This document shows, one piece after another, positions 1 through 6,400 of a stretch of DNA of 8,222 nucleotides. How positions within the stretch are numbered: the stretch's first letter is position 1; each line of letters opens with the position of its first letter. Below the pieces are notes generated by a model. That model was given only the letters and a program-made list of their open reading frames with translations. It was not told where the DNA came from and ran no database searches. Position numbers and translations under genes: made by a program. Source of the stretch: a bacterium (lineage in GTDB: Bacteria; Verrucomicrobiota; Verrucomicrobiae; Limisphaerales; J093); contig JAKCAB010000530.1 of the NCBI GenBank assembly GCA_021839785.1, positions 1 through 8,222 of the forward strand. Reading direction: 5' to 3'.

Positions 1-118
1 TGGCGTGACCGCCGTCTTTTGGCTTCCGGCCTTCCTGGCTTCCAAACTCAACCTCCGCGCCTTTGCGTCTCGGCGGTTGAAAAGGCGGGGCTCGCCCGGA
101 GCCTCACCCTCCCGGCGC

Positions 119-135
119 GCCGGCTTGCAGCCGGC
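119..135. repeat. GC-rich inverted repeat in block A
   Basis: GCCGGCT and AGCCGGC form perfect 7-bp arms around a 3-base centre. There is no T-tract, so it does not look like an intrinsic terminator. The second block copy keeps the arms at 384-390 and 393-399 with a 2-base centre. Confidence 0.6.
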
Positions 136-199
136 TTACCGCTCCAGAACGAAGCACCGGGTGGTATCGCCGCGGCGCAGACGTTTCCGGGCGGTTTAA

Positions 200-216
200 G
201 CCGCTTACAAAGCGGC
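200..216. repeat. Perfect hairpin GCCGCTT-ACA-AAGCGGC, copy 1
   Basis: Seven-bp perfect arms surround a 3-base loop at the right edge of block A. The same 17 bases occur at 464-480. In this copy a second hairpin (218-237) follows without a gap, giving two tandem stem-loops. Position at the block edge resembles the terminal hairpins of small palindromic repeats, but no associated transposase is visible. Confidence 0.7.
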
Positions 217-217
217 G

Positions 218-237
218 CTCCGCCAAACGCGGCGGAG
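218..237. repeat. Inverted repeat CTCCGCC / GGCGGAG
   Basis: Perfect 7-bp arms at 218-224 and 231-237 surround a 6-base loop. It directly abuts the hairpin at 200-216 and is absent after the second block copy, where the sequence diverges at base 482. No T-tract follows. Confidence 0.55.
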
Positions 238-269
238 AGGCAGAGGGCCAATTAGGAACGCAGGAAGTC

Positions 270-350
270 AGGAACTGCGGTCCGGGGCTTCCGGCTTTCC
301 TGATTTCCTCATTCAAAGTCCGAGCCGCAGTGCCTTCGTGGCTGGAATTG
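270..350 (+). repeat. Direct repeat block B, copy at 270
   Basis: This 81-bp segment aligns without gaps to 589-669, with about 15 differences. Both start 'aggaac', contain 'cggctttcctg' and end 'ctggaattg'. A partial third relative occurs near 21-50, sharing 'cttccgg' and 'ttcctg' stretches. Blocks therefore alternate B-like, A, B, A, B. Block B has diverged more than block A, so the array was not created in one step. Confidence 0.75.
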
Positions 351-353
351 TTC

Positions 354-481
354 GGCTCGGCCGGAGCCTTACCCTGCCGGCGCGCCGGCTTGAGCCGGCT
401 TAGCACCCAAGAACGAAGCACCGGGTGGTATCGCCGCGGCGCAGACGTTTCCGGGCGGTTTAAGCCGCTTACAAAGCGGCG
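354..481 (+). repeat. Direct repeat block A, copy 2
   Basis: This is the second copy of the block at 89-217. Bases 410-481 are identical to 146-217. The left half keeps the same order of motifs, but the centre of its GC-rich hairpin is one base shorter (384-399). Downstream of base 481 the two copies diverge abruptly, so 217/481 marks a sharp block edge. The edge coincides with the foot of the GCCGCTT/AAGCGGC hairpin. Confidence 0.9.
464..480. repeat. Perfect hairpin GCCGCTT-ACA-AAGCGGC, copy 2
   Basis: This is an exact second copy of the hairpin at 200-216, 264 bp downstream, again at the right edge of a block A copy. Its conservation is part of the 72-bp identity and is not independent evidence of selection. 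Confidence 0.7.
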
Positions 482-588
482 AGCGGTCGCTCTTGGCCTG
501 CAAAGTCAGGGCTCGACGGAGTCTCGCCCCACCGAAACGGCCCCGGAGTCGCGGAGACGCAGCAGTCCAATGAGGAACTCAGGAACTC

Positions 589-669
589 AGGAACCGCGGT
601 CTGGGCTTTTCGGCTTTCCTGCGTTCCTAATTCAAATTCTGAGCCTCGGTGCCTCCGCGACTGGAATTG
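589..669 (+). repeat. Direct repeat block B, copy at 589
   Basis: This segment matches 270-350 over its full 81 bp at roughly 80% identity without gaps. It is the last recognisable repeat unit before the unique leader of the downstream gene. The short repeated 'aggaactc' immediately before it (573-590) indicates further small-scale slippage. Confidence 0.75.
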
Positions 670-760
670 GAAGGCTACGAACGCGGTGGACACACTCGGA
701 ATATGCGATTCACGGATGGCGTAGCAGCCAACCGGCCATGGATCTTTGCTTTCCAGGAAT

Positions 761-776
761 TCGGGTCCAGACCCGA
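761..776. promoter_or_regulatory. Palindrome TCGGGTC-ca-GACCCGA, possible operator
   Basis: Perfect 7-bp arms flank a 2-base centre. The site lies 8 bp upstream of the TTGACA hexamer at 784 and 125 bp upstream of the gene start. Size, symmetry and position fit a dimeric regulator's operator. No regulator gene is in the window and the site is not repeated elsewhere in it, so function is inference only. Confidence 0.35.
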
Positions 777-783
777 CATTGGC

Positions 784-814
784 TTGACACCCCGGCGGCG
801 CTGGTCTCTCTTAA
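784..814 (+). promoter_or_regulatory. Weak sigma70-like promoter candidate for the gene at 901
   Basis: A consensus -35 hexamer TTGACA is at 784-789. The best -10 partner is only TCTTAA at 809-814, at a long 19-bp spacing, so this is a weak call. It would give a leader of roughly 80 bases. It is the only consensus TTGACA in the non-repeated stretch before the gene. Confidence 0.25.
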
Positions 815-900
815 CGCCTTAATCCAGTCTTTCCCGACGAACTTGGGCTGCGGTCGCGTCGTGCCCACACCGTTGGGGAAGCCAACCAAACCGAACGAAC

Positions 901-3261
901 ATGATGAAACTCAACCACCTGCCCCGGCGATTGGTGGCGGCCAGCCTGCTGGCTGGCGTCGGCGTCTGCCTCACCTCCGCGGCTCCCATTCCCAAGCTGT
1001 TCAACACCGGCGTGGACGACACGGGCGCGCTCCTCGGCGCCAGCACCGTGGATCCACACTACCAGCTCATCGACAGCGCCGACCCGGCCTATCCGGGTCC
1101 GGACACGTTCACCCTGGAGCCGGGCTTCCCGGTCGGCCCCTGGCTGGCGGAAGGCCCGGCGTCCCGGTGGATCGCCCCGCGCGCCCGCCAGGGCACCGGC
1201 AACGAACCCGGCAACTACACGTTCCGCACGACGTTCGATCTCGCCGGCTTCGACCCGACGAAGGCGAAAATCGCCGGCAAATGGTCGGTGGACAACTCGG
1301 GCCTCGACATTGTGCTCAACGGGAATTCGCTGACCCTGGCCAACAACAGCGGCTTCGGCGGCTTCGTCGATTTTACGATCGACTTCGGTTTCGTGAACGG
1401 CGTGAACACCCTGGATTTCATCCTCAACAACGCCGGCGATGCGGTCAACCCGGCCGGCATCCGCGTCGAAATGATCGGCACGGTGGAAGTGGCGGGTGAG
1501 GCTCCGCGCATCGTCACCGCCCCGGTCGGCGGCACATACCTGGTCGGCGGCGACGTCACCCTTTCCGTGGTGGCTGACGGCACGCCACCGCTGACGTACC
1601 AGTGGAAATTGAACGGCGCTGACGTGGCCGGCGCCACCGAGGCGACTTTGCCAATCACCGGCATCACCGCCGCCCAAGGTGGCGATTACACCGTGCTGGT
1701 GAAGAACGGCTCCGGCGAGATCACCAGCCCGGCGGCGAAGGTCATCGTACTCGAGCCCATTCCGAAGCTCTTCACCACCGGCCTGGGCGACGACGGCATC
1801 CTGATCTGGGACGGCTTCAACGACCCCCATTACACGCTTGTCGCCAACCCGGATGACCCCGCGGTGACGCAACCCATCGTGCAGGACTCGACCGTGTTTC
1901 CCATCGTGGCGGGGCCGTGGATCGCCAACTCCTTCACGTCGGTCTGGATCGGGCCGCGCGTCGAGACTTCGGCGGCGGCGGGCGGCGATTATGTGTACGA
2001 GATCGTGGTGGATTTGACCGGTTTCGACCCGACCACCGCCTTCATCGCGGGCACTTGGGCCACCGACAACGAGGCGGATATCTTGCTCAACGGCGCCAGC
2101 ACGGGGATCCATAACACGGGTAACTTCGACACGCTCTCCGCGTTCCGCATCGAAAGCGGGTTTCTGTCCGGCAAGAACAAGCTCCAGTTCAAGGTCAACA
2201 ACGCCTCGGTTGGCTACACCGGACTGCGGGTCGATAACCTATATGGCGGCGCCAAGAAGGGCACCCTCGGCGACCAGCCGCGCATTGTCTCCGCGCCGGC
2301 GGGGGCCACGCTGCTCACCGGCGACAGCCTGGATTTGACCGTGCTGGCGGATGGCGCGAAGCCGCTCACCTACCAGTGGCGGCGCAATGGCAGCGACCTC
2401 TCCGGCAAGACCGACACCCAGCTCACGCTCACCAATGTCGGCCACGCCGACGCGGGCGATTACACGGTCGTCGCCGCCAACTTCGCCGGTTCGGTCACCA
2501 GCGTGGTGGCCACCGTGACGGTCTTGGATCGCGTGCCCGGCACGTTCGGCACGGGCGTGGGCGCCACCGGGGTGGTGCTCGCCGACGGCGAGGTGGACCC
2601 GCACTACAAGCTAACGCTGAACACCGACAACTCGGAGTCGCAGGATGCGTTGGTGCAAGACTCCACAGTGTTCCCGATCGTGGGTGGCACCTGGGTCTTC
2701 AACTCGGACCAATCGAAATGGATCGGCCCCCGATTTGAAACCAGCGGTGCCGCTGGCGGCGATTACACCTACCAAACCACCTTCGACCTGACGGGATTCG
2801 ATCCCAACACGGTGGTGTTGCTGGGCGGGTGGGCCACCGACAACCTGGGCACCGACATCAAGCTCAACGGGAACAGCACCGGTTTGTTGAACGGCACACA
2901 ATTCGGCGCGCTGACGCCCTTCACGATTACCACCGGCTTCCAGGCGGGCGTGAACACGCTCGAGTTCCTGGTCAACAACTCCGATGCCGTCGCCGGCTAC
3001 ACCGGCCTGCGCGTCGAGAATCTCCGGATCGGCGCGAACATTGCCGGAGGCACGGCGCCGAAGCTGGGCGTGCAACTCAGCGGCAAGGACGTCGTGGTCT
3101 CCTGGCCGGCGTCGGCCACCGGCTACAAACTGTTCGGCACCCCGGCGCTCGGTGCCGCGACCTGGAGCGAAGTCACCACCGCGACCACGCCGGCGGGCGA
3201 CCAGTTGACGGTGAAGATCACCGCGCCGAGCGGCCAGCAGTTCTACCGGCTCCAGAAATAA
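901..3261 (+). CDS. Secreted multi-domain protein with three beta-modules and two Ig-like domains
   Basis: Function unknown; probably an exported binding or structural protein. Two adjacent ATGs at 901 and 904 are equally good starts, and no Shine-Dalgarno sequence precedes them. The signal peptide has charged residues (K3, R9, R10), a hydrophobic run at 11-24 and likely cleavage after A27 or A28. Mature architecture: module 1 (about 29-195), Ig-like 1 (201-285, Trp235, Gly-Asp-Tyr 261-263), module 2 (286-448), Ig-like 2 (459-544, Trp493, Asp-Ala-Gly-Asp-Tyr 517-521), module 3 (545-712) and a C-terminal tail (720-786) ending Phe-Tyr-Arg-Leu-Gln-Lys. Each module has a 'VDPHY'-like start, 'GFDP', a 'DN...LNG' motif, 'GF..G.N.L.F.VNN' and a 'GLRV'-like end, which suggests a galactose-binding-like beta-sandwich. 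The Ig domains lack the usual cysteine pair. The tail resembles C-terminal domains frequent in verrucomicrobial exported proteins; no PEP-CTERM or LPXTG signal is present. The protein is intact, and a terminator follows. Confidence 0.93.
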   Translation: MMKLNHLPRRLVAASLLAGVGVCLTSAAPIPKLFNTGVDDTGALLGASTVDPHYQLIDSADPAYPGPDTFTLEPGFPVGPWLAEGPASRWIAPRARQGTGNEPGNYTFRTTFDLAGFDPTKAKIAGKWSVDNSGLDIVLNGNSLTLANNSGFGGFVDFTIDFGFVNGVNTLDFILNNAGDAVNPAGIRVEMIGTVEVAGEAPRIVTAPVGGTYLVGGDVTLSVVADGTPPLTYQWKLNGADVAGATEATLPITGITAAQGGDYTVLVKNGSGEITSPAAKVIVLEPIPKLFTTGLGDDGILIWDGFNDPHYTLVANPDDPAVTQPIVQDSTVFPIVAGPWIANSFTSVWIGPRVETSAAAGGDYVYEIVVDLTGFDPTTAFIAGTWATDNEADILLNGASTGIHNTGNFDTLSAFRIESGFLSGKNKLQFKVNNASVGYTGLRVDNLYGGAKKGTLGDQPRIVSAPAGATLLTGDSLDLTVLADGAKPLTYQWRRNGSDLSGKTDTQLTLTNVGHADAGDYTVVAANFAGSVTSVVATVTVLDRVPGTFGTGVGATGVVLADGEVDPHYKLTLNTDNSESQDALVQDSTVFPIVGGTWVFNSDQSKWIGPRFETSGAAGGDYTYQTTFDLTGFDPNTVVLLGGWATDNLGTDIKLNGNSTGLLNGTQFGALTPFTITTGFQAGVNTLEFLVNNSDAVAGYTGLRVENLRIGANIAGGTAPKLGVQLSGKDVVVSWPASATGYKLFGTPALGAATWSEVTTATTPAGDQLTVKITAPSGQQFYRLQK

Positions 3262-3280
3262 CCACCCAAAGTTGACACCG

Positions 3281-3316
3281 CGGCCGGCGGAAGTGTCTCC
3301 GCCGGCCGTTTTGTTT
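3281..3316 (+). terminator. Rho-independent terminator after the first gene
   Basis: A perfect 11-bp GC-rich stem (CGGCCGGCGGA at 3281-3291, TCCGCCGGCCG at 3298-3308) with a 6-base loop is followed directly by TTTTGTTT (3309-3316). It begins 20 bp after the stop codon. It should separate transcription of the two genes. Because the stem is symmetrical it could fold on the other strand, but only the plus strand has the T-tract. Confidence 0.9.
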
Positions 3317-3400
3317 CGCCTCTGCCAATCGCCCCGCTTAGCCTGCCTGCCTGAACACCGCCGGCATGTGTTTCCGAACTTTGCCATTACCCTGGGAACC

Positions 3401-3433
3401 GCCGATGGACGCCAATGAACGCGGATAAGACAA
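3401..3433 (+). repeat. Degenerate dispersed-repeat fragment, forward orientation
   Basis: The segment contains 'gacgccaatgaacgcggat', which looks like the 'acgcagatgaacgcggat' family of short-period intergenic repeats often seen in Verrucomicrobiota and related genomes. Its reverse-orientation counterpart is at 3511-3549. Family membership is recognised from general knowledge, not from another copy in the window. Confidence 0.45.
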
Positions 3434-3477
3434 AGACAGTCGGGAGGTTGAGTGAGGGGGGCAGATTCATCCTGCGG

Positions 3478-6400
3478 GTGAAACCCACCAGCGACGGCAA
3501 CCTCTTTCCCATTTGCGTTAAGCTGCGTCTCTCTGCCGTTCAACTGCGGAATTTAGGATTACTGGCCGCGATGGCAACCGTTTGGCTATCACCAACCGGC
3601 CGCGCCGCAGTAATCCCTGGCTTGTTCAACACCGGCGTGGACGATGCGGGCGTCCTGCTCGCGGCCGACGCCGTGGACCCGCATTGGCGTCTCGTCGAAA
3701 GCGCCGACGCGGCGGTGCCCGGCCCCAAAGCGTTCGTCGTCCGCGAAGGCTTTCCCATCCCGCCGTGGATCGCGAACGGCCTGGCCTCGAAATGGATTGC
3801 GCCGCAGGCCGACCAGTCCGGCGGCAACCGGCCCGGCAATTACACCTACCGGCTCGCGTTCGACCTCACCGGCTTCGATCCGGCAACCGCGGTGATCACC
3901 GGACGCTGGTCCTCGGACAACGCCGGCGTCGCGGTGCGCCTGAACGGCCAGCCGACGGGCCTGACATTTGACGGCAACTTCGGCGCGTTCTCGCCCGAGT
4001 TCACACTGCGCACAGGCTTCTTGGATGGCACGAACACAGTCGAGTTCGTCGTCAACAATGCCGGCGATGGCGTCAACCCCACCGGCTTCCGCGCCGAGCT
4101 TCAAGGCACAGCCGAGCCCGCCGCCTCGCCCGACACACCGCCGCAGATCACCCGCCAACCGCAATCGGTGACGGTGCCATTCAAAGACCCCGCCAGCTTC
4201 AGCGTGGGCGTGTATGGCGGCCGGCCGCTGGCTTATCAGTGGCGCCGCGGCGGGCGCGCGCTCGCGGGCGCGACGAACGCCACGCTGCTCATCCCGTTCG
4301 CGAGTGCCTTGGACGGCGGTAGTTATGATGTGGTCGTCTCCAACGCCTTTGGCACCGCCACCAGCGCCAAGGCCACGCTGAGCCTGACCTTTCCGAGTCC
4401 GGCGCAGCTCAGCTACGAACCGCCGGGGCCTTCGAGCCGGCGCACCGGCGTGGCGATCACCGAAATCATGTACCACCCGGCGCAGCGAACCGACGGCCGC
4501 GACCTCGCGTTCATCGAGTTGTACAACTCGAACCCATTCTTCGAAGACCTCAGCGGCTGGCGTTTGAGCGGCGACGCGGACTTCACCCTCCCGGCCGACA
4601 CGCGCCTGGCTGCCAACAGTTGCCTTGTCATCGCCGCCCAACCCGCCGATTTGCACGCGGTTTACGGCATCACGAATGTCCTCGGCGGCTGGGCGGGGCG
4701 CCTGTCGCATAATGCCGGCACGGTGCGGTTGCGGAAACGCTCCGGCGCGGTCGTGCTGGAAGTCGAATACCAGGACCAGCCGCCCTGGCCGCTCGCGGCC
4801 GATGGCGCCGGCCATTCGCTGGTGCTGGCGCGACCCAGCTATGGCGAAGCCGATCCGCGCGCTTGGGCCGCCAGCGCCACGAAAGGCGGCTCGCCGGGAG
4901 TCGCCGATCCATTGCCATCCGGCTCGCTCGAAAGCCTGGTGATCAACGAAGTCCTGACGGCGCCCACGCCGGGACAGCGCGCCTGGATCGAAATGGCCAA
5001 CCTTAGCGCCCGTCCGATGGACGCCAGTGGCTGCTGGCTGAGCGATGTGCCGGCGGCGGAGAAGTTCCAAGTGCCGGCCGGAATTGTGCTCGGTCCCGGT
5101 GAGTTCGCGATCTTCGACGCAGCGCAACTCGGCTTCGCGCCCAGCGCCGCTGGTGGACGGCTCTTCCTGAACTCGCCGGACCGAAGCCGCGTCCTCGACG
5201 CCGTTGCATACACCGCTCAACTCACCGGCTTCAGTCACGGTCGCTGGCCGCCGGGTGCCGGGGCCTTCCGCGAGTTGGGTGCGCCCACGCCCGGCGCGGT
5301 GAACGCGCTGCCGCTGCTCCGCGATGTGGCGATCGGCGAAATCATGTTTCACCCGATCTCGGAGGACAGCGCGGACGAGTTCGTGGAGTTGCATAACCGC
5401 GGCAGCAATGTCGTGGACCTGGCCGGCTGGCGTTTCGTGGACGGAATCGACTTCGAGTTTCCGGCCGGCAGCGCATTGGCGCCGGGCGGTTACCTGGTGG
5501 TCGCGCGCGATGCTGCGCGGTTTCGCGCGAGCCACCCCGATCTGCCGGCGAGTCTGGTTGTGGGCGACTTCCAGGGCGGTCTCTCGGATCGCGGCGAGCA
5601 CCTCGCGCTGGCGCGGCCGGTCGATTTTGCCGGCAGCGCCGAGCCGGCCTGGGCCGTGATGGCCGAGGCGCTTTACGCCGACGCGACTTCGCAAAGCCGC
5701 TGGGCCGATGGCGGCGGGAGCAGCCTCGAGTCGGTGGACCCGCGCGCCGACCCGCTGATGCCGGACAACTGGAGCGACAGCGACGAATCCGGCAAAGCGG
5801 ACTGGACTCTGGTCGAGGCGACCGGCGTCCTCGACTTGGTGCACCCGGCGGTGCCGAACGCCGATCAGTTGCAGGTCTTCCTGCTCGGCGCCGGCGAGGC
5901 GCTCGTGGACAACGTGGAAGTCCGCGTCGGCAATGGCCCGAACCGGGTCGGAAATGGCACGTTCGAGAACGGCGTTAACGGCTGGTTCTTCCAAGGCACG
6001 CAACGCATGAGCCACCTTGCGACCGCGGCTGGTTTCAACAGCGCGCATTGCCTGGACCTGGTCGCCTCCGAGCGCGGCGATCACGTCGCGAATCGCGCAC
6101 GCACGCGGCTGACTGCACCCATCCCGGCCGGTCAGACCGCCACGATTCGCGCGCGTGTGAAATGGCTGCGCGGCCACCCGGAGATACTGTTGCGTCTGCG
6201 CGGCGGCGGCCTTGAAGCGGTTGGCCGGCTGAACCTGCCGGCAACGCTGGGCACGCCCGGCCGACCGCCGAGCCGCGTCGAAGAGAATGCCGGCCCGACG
6301 ATCACCGACGTGACCCACCGACCCGTCCTGCCCGCCGCCGGTCAGCCGATCCGGGTCTTTGCCCGCGTAGCGGACCCGGACGGCGTCGCGTCGGTGACGC

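Larger units (their letters stand above)
89..217 (+). repeat. Direct repeat block A, copy 1
   Basis: This 129-bp block recurs at 354-481. The last 72 bp (146-217) are identical base for base to 410-481, an offset of 264 bp; the first part differs by a few substitutions and small indels. The block contains two perfect hairpins, 119-135 and 200-216. A third hairpin, CTCCGCC/GGCGGAG at 218-237, follows immediately in this copy only. Such strong identity outside a gene indicates recent duplication, gene conversion or a mobile or structural role. No protein function is likely. Confidence 0.9.
1..900. other. Gene-free, repeat-rich region upstream of the first gene
   Basis: No convincing gene was found on either strand. 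The open frames here consist mainly of the repeat blocks, change character where the repeats end, show low-complexity Arg/Ala/Gly/Pro translations and match no family I recognise. Bases 1-669 are largely two alternating repeat blocks. Between them lie short pieces such as 48-76 (reverse complement of a 'gagacgcaaaggcgcgg' type sequence) and 551-562 ('gcggagacgcag'), which look like the degenerate dispersed repeats common in large verrucomicrobial genomes. Bases 670-900 are not repeated within the window and should contain the promoter and 5' leader of the gene starting at 901. The absence of genes is read directly; the link to dispersed repeats is from general knowledge of the group. Confidence 0.7.

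Noticed and set aside
11..669. The upstream repeats as a CRISPR array
   Set aside because: The units are about 80-130 bp, of two alternating kinds, with unequal spacing and divergence. There are no short regular repeats with unique spacers of similar size and no cas genes.
330..1499. A 389-codon plus-strand open frame overlapping the first gene
   Set aside because: Its first part is the upstream repeat array, and its second part is an out-of-frame reading of the well-supported gene at 901. Its translation is low-complexity Arg/Pro/Gly.
811..2112. A 433-codon minus-strand open frame and a related one at 2611-3543
   Set aside because: Both lie antisense to gene 1 in the same codon register, have biased composition and no recognisable motifs. 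The second also runs through the terminator and the intergenic repeats.
3060..3261. A C-terminal sorting signal (PEP-CTERM or LPXTG) in gene 1
   Set aside because: The C-terminus has no hydrophobic segment followed by basic residues and no PEP or LPXTG motif. It ends in a compact beta-rich tail.
3272..3277. TTGACA hexamer as a -35 element for gene 2
   Set aside because: It lies just upstream of the terminator stem, so a transcript from it would be stopped at once, and no -10-like sequence lies at a suitable distance.
3415..3417. ATG 3415 as the preferred start of gene 2
   Set aside because: It would add a 21-residue non-hydrophobic stretch before the GTG at 3478, encoded partly by repeat-like DNA, and no ribosome binding site precedes it. 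It cannot be excluded.
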